Shown piece after piece: positions 31,507 through 39,993 of a stretch of DNA of 64,000 bases. The translations under genes and the position numbers were made by a program. Below the pieces are notes generated by a model. The model ran no database searches. It worked only from the letters and a program-made list of their open reading frames with translations, and was not told the DNA's origin. The stretch's first letter is position 1. Every line of letters starts with the position of its first letter. The DNA comes from Flavobacteriales bacterium (GTDB lineage: Bacteria > Bacteroidota > Bacteroidia > Flavobacteriales_E > Vicingaceae): contig PALM01000036.1 of assembly GCA_002706365.1 (NCBI GenBank), forward strand, positions 1 to 64,000, given 5' to 3'.

Positions 31507-33591
31507 GTGGATATCATATTTCAATACTCCCCCTGGTTTATCTTGCTTTGTCTAGCGCTGGGGGGATTGTATGCTTTTGTGCTTTATAGAAAGGATAGTC
31601 GCCTATCTGAGTTCTCTAAAACGACGATCATTTTTCTGGCAAGCCTGAGGTTCATAGCCTCTAGCTTATTGGCTATCTTACTGCTGTCTCCGCTTGTGAA
31701 ATACCTGAGTAGAGATGTGGAAGAACCAATTTTTATCGTCGCTTTTGATCAATCCGCATCCATGGTGCAGACTAAAGATTCTGCGTCCATTAAGAATGAA
31801 CTTCCTGCACAATTGACCGACTTGAAGGAACGCCTGAGTGGTGATTTTCAAATTGAAGAATACTATTTTGGTGAGAGCCTAAGAAAAGCAGAAGGTGCTC
31901 CTGCTTTTGATGATCGATATAGCAATTTTGAACAGCTTTTTGAAGAGATCAACATCCGCTTTGAGAACAGGAATGTAGGGGCTTTGCTCTTGTTGAGCGA
32001 TGGGATCTACAATCGTGGTTTAAATCCACTGTACACTCAAGATGATGCTAATTATCCGATCTATTCCTTGGCTGTGGGAGATACCACACAAAGAAAGGAT
32101 CTTAGAATTACGCAGACACTGAGCAATAAGATTGCCTTTTTGGGTAATCAATTCCCAATCAGGGTGGAGTATCAAGCTGATATGGCTAAAGGCCAGAGTA
32201 GTGAACTCAGATTGTATCATAAAGGAAAGCTAGTCGACTCAAAGAAGATCAATTTCGATTCCGATCTTCAGAATGGGAGTCATGAGTTTCTAGTGGAAGC
32301 CAAAACTAGCGGACTTCAAACCTATCAAATAGAGATCAGAAGCATCGAGGATGAGATAAGCGAAGAGAATAATTTGAGGAATGTTTATATCGATGTGCTT
32401 GATGGTCGTCAGAATATCTTATTGTTATACAGTTCACCCCATCCTGATATAGCAGCTATTCAAGCTAGCATAAGCAGCTCAGAGAACTACGAACTAAAGA
32501 GCATGAAGTGGGAGGGAAGTGCAGAGTTGGAGAAGTATGATCTTATCATTCTTCACGATCTGATCAAAGCAAATACCGATATCTCCAACTTACTTGCGCA
32601 AGCGAAGGCAAAGAAGAAGCCGCTTTGGCATTTTATAAGCTCAAAAACTGCCTGGAACAAGCTGAATTCATATGAACTTCCAATTCAAGCTACTAAGCCA
32701 CTTGCAGGAATGAATGAGGTGTTTCCTCTATATGAAGAAGCCTTTCCTCTTTTCCAACTTGATGAAGTACAGCAAAAAGCCATTTCTACTTATCCACCTT
32801 TAAAAGTACCTCAGGTGGATCTTCAAACGAAAGGACAGAATTATAACCTCTTACTTCAACAGATTGGCAGTGTACCTACTCAACTGCCACTTTTGCTTTT
32901 TTCTGCAGATCAGGAGAATAAGTCAGCTGTAATGCTCGGCGAGGGTATTTGGAAATGGAGGATCGATAATTATGCACGTTTTGGAGATCATCAGAACTTC
33001 GACCGATTGATCACTAAAGCTGTGCAGTACCTTTCTGTGAAGTCGGACAAAAGCTACTTTAGAATAAGCCATGAAAAAGAAGCTTTTGAGAATGAGAAAT
33101 TGCGCTTTGATCTGCAATTATTCAATAAGTCGTATGACCCAATCAATGAGCCTGAAGCCTATCTGGATATAATTAATGAGGAAGAAAACACTTATAAGTA
33201 CCAGTTCAATCGCGGTAGTTCAGCCTATTTCCTAGAATTGGAAGGTTTATCGGCTGGAAACTATAGCTACAAAGCTTACACAAGATTGGGCGAGCAAAGA
33301 TTAGAAGAGGTGGGGCGATTCAGCATCAAGGAGATCAAGATCGAAGGCTCTCGCCTACGCGCCGATCACAATCTGCTTTATCAATTGTCTGAAAAAAGCG
33401 GTGGAGAACTACTCTATACTTTAGATCCTGAAAACTTCGCTCAAAAGCTAAATCAAAGAGATGATGTAGCTTCAATTAGCTACACTACTGAAGAAGTGGA
33501 AGACCTTATTAATTTAAAATGGATTTTCTTTGTACTGTTGGCACTTATTGGCCTTGAGTGGTTTATAAGGAAGTATCAAGGAGCCTATTAG
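31507..33591 (+). CDS. VWA-type membrane protein (large, BatA-like Bacteroidota family)
   Basis: A 694-residue protein. Two N-terminal hydrophobic helices (PWFILLCLALGGLYAFVLY; TIIFLASLRFIASSLLAILLLSPL) precede a VWA-like domain with EPIFIVAFDQSASMVQTKD (DxSxS equivalent, about residue 77) and GALLLLSDGIYNRG. An Ig-like region follows, then a domain ending in a C-terminal membrane helix (LKWIFFVLLALIGLEWFIRKYQGAY). The start codon is GTG at 31507; an ATG is not found before the first helix. Function is unknown. It lies just downstream of fabG and may be cotranscribed. Confidence 0.75.
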   Translation: MDIIFQYSPWFILLCLALGGLYAFVLYRKDSRLSEFSKTTIIFLASLRFIASSLLAILLLSPLVKYLSRDVEEPIFIVAFDQSASMVQTKDSASIKNELPAQLTDLKERLSGDFQIEEYYFGESLRKAEGAPAFDDRYSNFEQLFEEINIRFENRNVGALLLLSDGIYNRGLNPLYTQDDANYPIYSLAVGDTTQRKDLRITQTLSNKIAFLGNQFPIRVEYQADMAKGQSSELRLYHKGKLVDSKKINFDSDLQNGSHEFLVEAKTSGLQTYQIEIRSIEDEISEENNLRNVYIDVLDGRQNILLLYSSPHPDIAAIQASISSSENYELKSMKWEGSAELEKYDLIILHDLIKANTDISNLLAQAKAKKKPLWHFISSKTAWNKLNSYELPIQATKPLAGMNEVFPLYEEAFPLFQLDEVQQKAISTYPPLKVPQVDLQTKGQNYNLLLQQIGSVPTQLPLLLFSADQENKSAVMLGEGIWKWRIDNYARFGDHQNFDRLITKAVQYLSVKSDKSYFRISHEKEAFENEKLRFDLQLFNKSYDPINEPEAYLDIINEEENTYKYQFNRGSSAYFLELEGLSAGNYSYKAYTRLGEQRLEEVGRFSIKEIKIEGSRLRADHNLLYQLSEKSGGELLYTLDPENFAQKLNQRDDVASISYTTEEVEDLINLKWIFFVLLALIGLEWFIRKYQGAY

Positions 33592-33724
33592 GAAATCGGA
33601 AATCAGTCCCTCGGCAAGCTCGGGAACCAAAATCGGAAATCAGAAATGTGAACATGTATCAATGTGAAGATGTAACAATGTGAAAATAGAATTTCGCCGT
33701 GCCCGCCGTGCAAAGCGAAGCGCC
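33591..33724. repeat. Mosaic repeat spacer: heptamers, palindrome, 16-bp tandem
   Basis: TCGGAAA units at 33596 and 33633 and TCAGAAA at 33640 follow the heptamer pattern; between them sits TCCCTCGG-CAAG-CTCGGGAA (33607-33626), a short form of palindrome B. Then TGTGAANATGTAWCAA repeats with a 16-bp period at 33647, 33663 and partly 33679. The 17-mer GTGCAAAGCGAAGCGCC at 33708-33724 is identical to 27000-27016. No gene is in the 185-base spacer. Confidence 0.65.
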
Positions 33725-33776
33725 GCTGTGGTAAAAAACCCATACTCCAAACTTCAATCTCTAAACACCAATTATT

Positions 33777-35300
33777 ATGAAAAAACTAAAATTCAATTTT
33801 TTAAGTCTGATCCTGGTTGGATTCGTGAGCTTGAATCCATTATACTCCCAAATCACCGAAGGGCATGAGGACTTTGATAAAATGATCGCCACCTCAATTG
33901 ATAGTTTCGAGATTCCGGGACTAACCATCGCCTTGATCAAGGATGGTGATGTAGTTTTTGAGAATGCATACGGATTGGCAAATGAAGAGAAGGGAAGCAA
34001 AGTGGACCTTGAGTCGAATTTTGCCATTGCTTCACTGAGTAAAGCTTTTACTGCGGCAGCTATTGGAATGCTTGTAGATGATGGTAAACTCAATTGGAAT
34101 GATAGAGTTCAAAAGCATATGCCGGGCTTCACCCTAAGTGATGAGTATGTGGCTAGTCAGATGACCGTGGAAGACCTACTTTGTCACCGCTCTGGCTTCA
34201 ACACCTTCGATGGCGACTTACTTTGGTATAGCACCAATTACGACCGTAGGGAAATCATTGAGCGTTTTCAGGAATATCCAATGAGCTATGATTTTAGAAC
34301 CCAATATGGCTATCAGAATATCATGTTCATCATCGCCGGCGAGATCGTGGAAGAGGTTAGCGGAATGAGCTGGGAAGACTTTATTGAGAAACGATTCTTC
34401 GAGCCTTTGGAAATGACGCATTCAAATGCCACTTTCGAGGGCTTTAAAGTTGAAGATAATATTGCGCTCCCTCATGTAAAGGGCATAATGGAAGACATCC
34501 GAAACTACGATAATTCAGGTGGTGCAGCGGCAATCAGCTCGAATGTGAAGGACCTGACTCATTGGATTCAGATGTGGTTGAATGATGGAATTTACGGAGA
34601 TGATACATTACTCCAGGCTGCAACTTGCAGAAAATTAATGGAAATGCATACGCCTATGCCTACTTCTTCATTTGATCGTTCACATGATATTAATTTTAAG
34701 GGCTATGGTCTTGGTTGGTTCTTGATGGCCTATGGAGAACACAAAGTCGCCCATCACGGCGGCGGTCTTCCCGGGTACATCTCCAAGATCTTCATCCTTC
34801 CAAATGAAAAAATGGGTGGAATCATCCTCACCAATGGAGAGTCTTCTATGCCTTCTGCGATGATGTATGCCAGCATCGATGAGTTCATCAATACCGATTC
34901 AGAAACTGAATGGATTCCAACCTATATCTACTTTAAGAAGAGATATGAAGAGTATTTGGCGAATAGGGAGAAAGGAAGAGTTGAAAAGAGAGGGAAAGCC
35001 AAAGCCAATATAGCTGTAGAAAAGATGCTAGGTGAATATGAAGATAAATTCTACGGAAAAGCGAAAATCTCTCAAGTGAAAGGCAAGTTGCAAATCAGTT
35101 TATTGCCAGCTGCTGATAGATTCACCTCTGAAATGACCCACTGGCAGCAGAATTCATATCAGATAAGGTTCAAAGATCAATTCTTACCTGCCGGCTATGT
35201 GACCTTTGAAAGTAATGCTGATGGGGAAGTGATAGGTTTCAAGATCGATCTTCCAAATCCCGACTTCCATTTCCACAATTTGGATTTCAAGAAGCTATAA
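33777..35300 (+). CDS. Serine hydrolase, class C beta-lactamase family
   Basis: A 507-residue exported hydrolase with a signal peptide MKKLKFNFLSLILVGFVSLNPLYSQ. The catalytic SxxK is SLSKAFTAAAIGM (about residues 87-90), the YxN equivalent is YGYQN and the third motif is HHGGGLPGY, replacing KTG as in many esterase-type members. A C-terminal accessory domain (YEDKFYGKAKISQVKGKLQISLLP) resembles the DUF3471 lipocalin-like module common with these enzymes. The substrate, peptide or ester, cannot be told. Its final codons overlap the convergent radical SAM gene by six bases. Confidence 0.87.
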   Translation: MKKLKFNFLSLILVGFVSLNPLYSQITEGHEDFDKMIATSIDSFEIPGLTIALIKDGDVVFENAYGLANEEKGSKVDLESNFAIASLSKAFTAAAIGMLVDDGKLNWNDRVQKHMPGFTLSDEYVASQMTVEDLLCHRSGFNTFDGDLLWYSTNYDRREIIERFQEYPMSYDFRTQYGYQNIMFIIAGEIVEEVSGMSWEDFIEKRFFEPLEMTHSNATFEGFKVEDNIALPHVKGIMEDIRNYDNSGGAAAISSNVKDLTHWIQMWLNDGIYGDDTLLQAATCRKLMEMHTPMPTSSFDRSHDINFKGYGLGWFLMAYGEHKVAHHGGGLPGYISKIFILPNEKMGGIILTNGESSMPSAMMYASIDEFINTDSETEWIPTYIYFKKRYEEYLANREKGRVEKRGKAKANIAVEKMLGEYEDKFYGKAKISQVKGKLQISLLPAADRFTSEMTHWQQNSYQIRFKDQFLPAGYVTFESNADGEVIGFKIDLPNPDFHFHNLDFKKL

Positions 35301-36362
35301 TCCGGGTATTCTCAAACTCTCACCAGGCCTTCTAAATGCATCGAGATTGTAGTTTGGAAGGCCTGCTTTTTTGATGTGCTTAGCTTCTCCTAGCTTCACC
35401 ATATTGGAGATCATCTTGGCAATTTCACCGCTACCTTTCATTCGCCGACCATAATTGGAGTCGTTGAGCTTCCCTCCATGCATCTCCTGGATCTGATGAA
35501 TTACCTTATGGTAACGATCCGGAAATTGCTTTTCCAACCAATTGCTGAAGATCTCAGCGATCTTTCCATTTAATCTTACTGTGGTATGTCGGATTGCTTT
35601 TGCACCTGCCTCTGCTGCTGCTTTGGCAAGTGCTGGTATTTCATGACTGTTCAAGCCGGGAATGATCGGAGCTAGCATTACACCAACAGGTATTCCTGCT
35701 TTTGATAGCTCTTCTATTGCCTTCAATCTGTTTTTCGAGGATGAGGTTCGCGGTTCCATTTTGCTTCTCAACTTATCATCCAGACTTGTTAGACTGATAT
35801 ATACATGCAAAAGCTTTTCTTCTGCCATCGGCCGAAGCAGATCAATATCTCTGCAGATCAAATGGTTCTTGGTGATGATTCCCAGTGGATTTTGGAACTC
35901 CTTGAATATTTCGATCAGAGAGCGTGTGATCTTTAGCTTCCTTTCAATGGGTTGATAGCAGTCGGTATTGCCGGAAAGCATGATCGGACTAGCCTTCCAG
36001 CTTTTCTTCATAAAGAAGGTTCTCAAGAGTTCAGCGGCATTGGCTTTATAGAGAATCTTGCTTTCAAAGTCCATTCCGGCTTCATAGCCCCAATACTGAT
36101 GCGAGTTCCTCGCATAGCAATAGATGCATCCATGCTCGCATCCTTGATAGGGATTAATGCTGTAATCCAATCTTAGATCTGGACTATCAACCTTATTGAC
36201 GATGCTTTTGGGAAAGACTTCCAGATACTGAGTCTTGCCTTCGATCTCTGGCTCTAGGTCTAGTCCTTCAATTTCATCTCTGCAATAGGTGGCTTCATTG
36301 AAGCGATTGTCGGTTATGTGTTGGGCTCCTCTTCCCCTGATGATTTTATCGTCATTGATCAT
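35295..36362 (-). CDS. PA0069-family radical SAM protein (SplB-like)
   Basis: A 355-residue radical SAM enzyme. The cluster motif is YQGCEHGCIYCYARNSHQYW (CX3CX2C), followed by DFESKILYKANAAELLR and SGNTDCYQPIERKLKITRS, as in the PA0069 family related to spore photoproduct lyase. LEVFPKSIVNKVDSPDLRLDYSINPY is a typical family lead-in. The substrate is not known; DNA repair is suggested only from distant similarity. It overlaps the serine hydrolase gene end-to-end (convergent) and lies 41 bases downstream of the lycopene cyclase gene's stop side. Confidence 0.87.
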   Translation of the reverse strand: MINDDKIIRGRGAQHITDNRFNEATYCRDEIEGLDLEPEIEGKTQYLEVFPKSIVNKVDSPDLRLDYSINPYQGCEHGCIYCYARNSHQYWGYEAGMDFESKILYKANAAELLRTFFMKKSWKASPIMLSGNTDCYQPIERKLKITRSLIEIFKEFQNPLGIITKNHLICRDIDLLRPMAEEKLLHVYISLTSLDDKLRSKMEPRTSSSKNRLKAIEELSKAGIPVGVMLAPIIPGLNSHEIPALAKAAAEAGAKAIRHTTVRLNGKIAEIFSNWLEKQFPDRYHKVIHQIQEMHGGKLNDSNYGRRMKGSGEIAKMISNMVKLGEAKHIKKAGLPNYNLDAFRRPGESLRIPGL

Positions 36363-36403
36363 GCTTATAAGCTAAGCATAATAAGGGATAGAAGAAAGTG
36401 TGC

Positions 36404-37549
36404 TTAAAGAATTCCTCTTCCCACTGCGCGTAAAAATGGAGCGTATTTGAAACGATTGATCAAGCTGAGTTCTTCAAATAAACTGCTCTCTTCATCCAGG
36501 AATCTAAAGATGGCATGTGGACAGTTCTTCCTGTACATTTGAATGAATATATCATTTCCCAAATGATTCTCATTCTGTAGTAAGTTCAGAAAAATGCGAT
36601 CGTAAAAACGGGATCGCATATTGAAAATGTCTTTATCAGGTCTAAGGCCTTTGGAAACATTCTCAGCAATTTTTGCACTCTTCTTCTCAGCATGTTTGAA
36701 TGAATAACCTGAAGAGGCCTTCACCCAACCACCTGCTGTTCCAATTCTAGTGTAATTGGCCGTATTATATTGATGGAATGCATGATTGCTCATGGGAATT
36801 ACTCCAAATTCTGTCTCTGTGATCCTATAGGCATCAGTCTTGATGTATTTCTCAATGTATTCTTTGATGAGCTTATCATATACCTCTTCTTCAAGTACTT
36901 CCGGACTAAAAAAGGTGTATTCGATCAGGGCAGATGTTTTGCTAATTGGCAGGATGTAAGTGAATGAGCATAGATCTTTAAAAGGCAGCCTGAAGTCCAT
37001 CATTGTAAAGCTTTCCGAATCAAATAGCTCTTCTTCAGTTTCTATGAACCATCCCTTAAAGTGCTGCAAGACCATAGGGGACTTGCTTTTCTTAAGCTCT
37101 TTAGTATCGAATCGACTGTCGAAGATCAGATCAGCAGTGTAAGACTGATCTTTTGAGCTTGCAACACAAGCTTTGATGTCGATATCTATAATCTCATCCT
37201 CTATCCAGCTAATATTCGGTAAGGATTCAATTTTCTGCTTGAAATGAAGATGGAAGTCGGCCGAGCGGATCATCTTATAACGATAGGGTTGAATGTCTAA
37301 TTTCAATTCTCCCTTATCGTCTATAAAATTCCCTTTTCCCCACTGATGATGAAGCAATGAATCCCATTGTCCTTCTCCAGGCTCCCAAAAGCACCAAGTT
37401 TTTTCCTGTCTGTCTTTGTTAGCCTCAATTACAGCAATGCGCTTTTCGCTAAGCTCAGCCTTATTTAGAAATGCATGAAGCAGTTGGAGTCCGGCTAAAC
37501 CGCCTCCTACAATGATGATGTCGTAATCTTTTTTTGATTCTGCTTTCAG
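36404..37549 (-). CDS. crtY: Lycopene cyclase (CrtY), probable CTG start
   Basis: Converts lycopene to beta-carotene. The standard-start reading frame gives only 317 residues from a TTG at 37357 and lacks the FAD fold. In the same frame upstream, the sequence continues through DYDIIIVGGGLAGLQLLHAF (Rossmann GxGxxG) and ENTWCFWEP-like EKTWCFWEPGEGQWD, both typical of CrtY. No ATG, GTG or TTG lies between this motif and the upstream stop; CTG at 37547-37549 overlaps the preceding gene's stop (CTGA) and gives a normal start, MKAESKKDYDIIIVGGG, for 381 residues. A sequencing error is an alternative. Other carotenoid genes are not here. Confidence 0.85.
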   Translation of the reverse strand: MKAESKKDYDIIIVGGGLAGLQLLHAFLNKAELSEKRIAVIEANKDRQEKTWCFWEPGEGQWDSLLHHQWGKGNFIDDKGELKLDIQPYRYKMIRSADFHLHFKQKIESLPNISWIEDEIIDIDIKACVASSKDQSYTADLIFDSRFDTKELKKSKSPMVLQHFKGWFIETEEELFDSESFTMMDFRLPFKDLCSFTYILPISKTSALIEYTFFSPEVLEEEVYDKLIKEYIEKYIKTDAYRITETEFGVIPMSNHAFHQYNTANYTRIGTAGGWVKASSGYSFKHAEKKSAKIAENVSKGLRPDKDIFNMRSRFYDRIFLNLLQNENHLGNDIFIQMYRKNCPHAIFRFLDEESSLFEELSLINRFKYAPFLRAVGRGIL

Positions 37550-37731
37550 TGCTGCGGGCGATTTCTGTAATAATTGATATAAAAGATGATCATCAAGATC
37601 AATCCTCCTGCAATTGCTATGTATTCTTTTTGATTGTACTTGAAGTCGGCATTTTCAAAGTCGAAAAGTGATATGCCAAAGGCCAATAGCATGGCTGCAA
37701 TAAAGGCAGTAGTGCGTTCTCTTTGCTTCAT
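37546..37731 (-). CDS. Small two-helix membrane protein
   Basis: A 61-residue protein with two hydrophobic helices (TAFIAAMLLAFGISLFDF and EYIAIAGGLILMIIFYINYY). No family was recognised. Its TGA overlaps the proposed CTG start of crtY (CTGA), suggesting translational coupling with lycopene cyclase. It follows the lipoprotein msrB by 18 bases on the same strand, so msrB, this gene and crtY could be one transcript. A role in carotenoid placement in the membrane is possible but unproven. Confidence 0.65.
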   Translation of the reverse strand: MKQRERTTAFIAAMLLAFGISLFDFENADFKYNQKEYIAIAGGLILMIIFYINYYRNRPQH

Positions 37732-37749
37732 GCCATCAAAAATAGGGGA

Positions 37750-38232
37750 TTATTTTTCCTGAAATTCCAGTGAAACAGAATTAATGCAATATCTCAATCC
37801 AGTTGGATCTGGACCATCTTCAAAAACATGACCTAGATGCGATCCGCATCTCCAGCATTCCACTTCTGTTCTGTTCCAGCCGTAGCTGTTGTCTGCCACT
37901 TCTGCTACACTACTATCACCTAAATGGTCGAAGAAGCTCGGCCAACCTGTTCCCGATTTGAATTTGGTATCTGAAGAGAAGAGTGGATTGCCGCATGCCT
38001 TACAGACAAAAACACCTTCCTTTTTCCAGTCGACATACTCTCCGGTGAATGGCTTCTCAGTCCCTTCTTCCCTTAGGACTTCGTATTCCAGCTCTGTCAA
38101 TTGAGCTTTCCATTCGGCTTCGGTTTTTTCTATATTGGGTTTTCTGCTGGTTTCTGTGTTTGGCTTTTCTTCTTGAGCGCAGGCAGTAAGTACAAAGAAG
38201 CTCATTAAGCAGATGCTTATTATTTTATTCAT
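37750..38232 (-). CDS. msrB: Peptide-methionine (R)-S-oxide reductase, exported lipoprotein
   Basis: A 160-residue MsrB with a lipoprotein signal ([18 protein letters not shown], Cys18), which the ATG at 38232 provides; an earlier in-frame start would extend before the signal peptide. The domain has zinc-binding [10 protein letters not shown] and [15 protein letters not shown] pairs and the catalytic-site block [13 protein letters not shown]. It repairs methionine-R-sulfoxide in envelope proteins. Another MsrB without a signal is at 44071-44451, so two compartments are covered. It may be cotranscribed with the two-helix protein and crtY. Confidence 0.9.
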   Translation of the reverse strand: MNKIISICLMSFFVLTACAQEEKPNTETSRKPNIEKTEAEWKAQLTELEYEVLREEGTEKPFTGEYVDWKKEGVFVCKACGNPLFSSDTKFKSGTGWPSFFDHLGDSSVAEVADNSYGWNRTEVECWRCGSHLGHVFEDGPDPTGLRYCINSVSLEFQEK

Positions 38233-38341
38233 CTTAATCTGTTTAGGCTTTAAATTAGCAAAATTCATTCCGTATATATGTGAATTGATTACTTTGGTTT
38301 GACTCTTGATAGTTCAAGATGAAAGTATTTCTTTGGATTAA

Positions 38342-38962
38342 ATGACATTATCACGACAATTAACCATCTATATTCTATTTCTTGGAACTCTTTTCACAGG
38401 CAAAAGTTTACAGGCGCAGGATTATTTTGAGCTGAATAGAGAGTATTATCCAGGATTTCCCTTTGAAAGCGGAGTTTATTTAAGTCTGGAAGAATTCAAG
38501 AATAATTCTCCTTCTTACAAACAATCAGTTAGAAAGAGTGGAATCGATCTAATGATCGAAAGCGATACTTCAGACGAATTGATAGCTGTGGATCCAGCTA
38601 AAATATGGGGTTATTCACAAGGAGGAAATGTCTATGTGTCATTTGAAGGTGGATTTTGGAGACTGATCAACATTGGAACACTTTGTCATTTCACAGCAGT
38701 AGTGGTTACTGAATTGCAAACAATTGATTCATTTGGTTTTCCTACTACCGTCTATACGAAAAGCATGCAGCATCTATTTCTGGATGTAGAGACGGGAAAT
38801 ATCTACGGATTGAATGAGAAAAAACTAAAGCCATTTCTGGAAGAAGAACCTATCTTGTACAAGAAGTTCCAAGACAAGAAAAGAAAGAAGACAGTTGATT
38901 TTATAAAGGCCTTGAAAGCTTACAATGAATTACATCCACTAAGATTCCCAATAAATGAATAA
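38342..38962 (+). CDS. Exported protein of unknown function
   Basis: A 206-residue protein with a signal peptide (MTLSRQLTIYILFLGTLFTGKSLQAQ) and a compact beta-rich body: FPFESGVYLSLEEFKNNSPSYK, AVDPAKIWGYSQGGNVYVSFEGGFWRL and FLDVETGNIYGLNEKKLKPFLE. The C-terminus is basic (KKFQDKKRKKTVDFIKALKAYNE). Similar proteins occur in Bacteroidota but the family name is not certain. It overlaps the following DUF4440-type gene by 8 bases, showing cotranscription. Confidence 0.7.
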   Translation: MTLSRQLTIYILFLGTLFTGKSLQAQDYFELNREYYPGFPFESGVYLSLEEFKNNSPSYKQSVRKSGIDLMIESDTSDELIAVDPAKIWGYSQGGNVYVSFEGGFWRLINIGTLCHFTAVVVTELQTIDSFGFPTTVYTKSMQHLFLDVETGNIYGLNEKKLKPFLEEEPILYKKFQDKKRKKTVDFIKALKAYNELHPLRFPINE

Positions 38963-39401
38963 GCTATCAACTCTCATTTCAGCATTGATTTTTGTATGCA
39001 TCCTCACTGTATCCTGTGAAGCCCCTCAGAAGGATTTAAAACAGCATTTGTCGGACTTGATGAATGCACAATCAGATTATTGGAATGATGGAAATATCGA
39101 AGGTTTCATGGAGTATTATTGGAAATCCGATTCACTGCTATTTATCGGTGGTAGCGGTCCTCAATACGGTTGGCAAAACACCTTGGATAGATATAAATCG
39201 GCCTATCCAAATAGAGAAATAATGGGCCAATTGCATTTTGAGATGCTCACATTTAAAGAGCTGTCTAATGATGCCGCTTTGATCAGCGGTAAATGGCATT
39301 TAGACAGAGTGAAGGGCGATGCCGGAGGATATTACAGTCTACTGTGGAAGAGGATAGATGGAAATTGGAAGATCGTTTATGATCATACTTCAATCAAATA
39401 A
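38955..39401 (+). CDS. SnoaL/DUF4440-like lipoprotein
   Basis: A 148-residue protein with a lipoprotein signal ending in TVSC (Cys21) and an NTF2-like fold (DUF4440/SnoaL group): LKQHLSDLMNAQSDYWNDGNIEGFMEYYWKSDSLLFIGG, SAYPNREIMGQLHFEMLTFKELSNDAALISGKWHLDR and YYSLLWKRIDGNWKIVYDHTS. Such small domains bind ligands or lack enzymatic activity. It overlaps the preceding exported protein gene by 8 bases and is followed by the pyrR promoter. Confidence 0.82.
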   Translation: MNKLSTLISALIFVCILTVSCEAPQKDLKQHLSDLMNAQSDYWNDGNIEGFMEYYWKSDSLLFIGGSGPQYGWQNTLDRYKSAYPNREIMGQLHFEMLTFKELSNDAALISGKWHLDRVKGDAGGYYSLLWKRIDGNWKIVYDHTSIK

Positions 39402-39425
39402 GGATCAAATTCAAAGGGAATCCAC

Positions 39426-39433
39426 TATATTTG
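39426..39433 (+). promoter_or_regulatory. Bacteroidota-type -7 box for pyrR-pyrB
   Basis: TATATTTG matches TAnnTTTG exactly, 11 bases upstream of the pyrR ATG at 39444. No clear -33 TTTG is seen. Confidence 0.5.
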
Positions 39434-39443
39434 TAGCATCCAA

Positions 39444-39989
39444 ATGAAGAGCAAACGCCTGATTCTCGACAGCACCCAATTGGACCTCAGTATAAAAAGG
39501 CTGTGCTTTCAACTTATTGAAAATCACGACGACTTCTCGAATTCAGCTTTAATAGGCCTACAGCCTAGAGGAGTTTATCTTGCCAAAAGAATACATCAGA
39601 ACTTGATCGACATACTTGGCAAAAAGGAAATTTTGCTTGGAAGTTTAGATACTACCTTCTTCAGAGACGACTTTAGAAGAAGGGAGAACCCATTGATTCC
39701 CAATAAAACCAACATAGATTTCATCATTGAAGGCAAGAAAGTTGTCTTGATCGATGATGTGCTCTTTACCGGCAGAACCATACGCTCAGGATTGGATGCT
39801 ATGATGGCCTACGGAAGGCCTGATCTTGTAGAGCTACTGGTGCTAGTAGATCGCAGATACAGCAGACATTTGCCAATTGAGCCGAACTATGTGGGTACTG
39901 AGGTAGATTCACTGCAAAGTGAGAGAGTAGAGGCTAAATGGGAAGAAACTGAAGGAAAGAACGAAGTAATACTTGTAGACGGAAAATAA
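39444..39989 (+). CDS. pyrR: Bifunctional pyr operon regulator / uracil phosphoribosyltransferase
   Basis: A 181-residue PRTase-fold protein. The PRPP-binding motif is VVLIDDVLFTGRTIRSGLDAM (about residues 95-115), NALIGLQPRGVYLAKRI is the N-terminal hood, and FRDDFRRR is the PyrR-specific block. It shares its fold with Bacillus PyrR, which binds pyr mRNA and has weak uracil PRTase activity. It lies 1-4 bases upstream of pyrB, the classic linkage. No attenuator hairpin was identified in the leader. Confidence 0.9.
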   Translation: MKSKRLILDSTQLDLSIKRLCFQLIENHDDFSNSALIGLQPRGVYLAKRIHQNLIDILGKKEILLGSLDTTFFRDDFRRRENPLIPNKTNIDFIIEGKKVVLIDDVLFTGRTIRSGLDAMMAYGRPDLVELLVLVDRRYSRHLPIEPNYVGTEVDSLQSERVEAKWEETEGKNEVILVDGK

Positions 39990-39993
39990 ATTG

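Noticed and set aside
33680-33868. A 62-codon frame over the repeat spacer and the start of the serine hydrolase
   Set aside because: It crosses the 17-mer repeat and the real signal peptide in another frame, and has no support as a gene.
36404-37357. Lycopene cyclase as a truncated pseudogene (317 residues, no FAD motif)
   Set aside because: The missing N-terminus with the Rossmann motif is intact and in frame upstream, needing only a CTG start. It is therefore treated as a complete gene.
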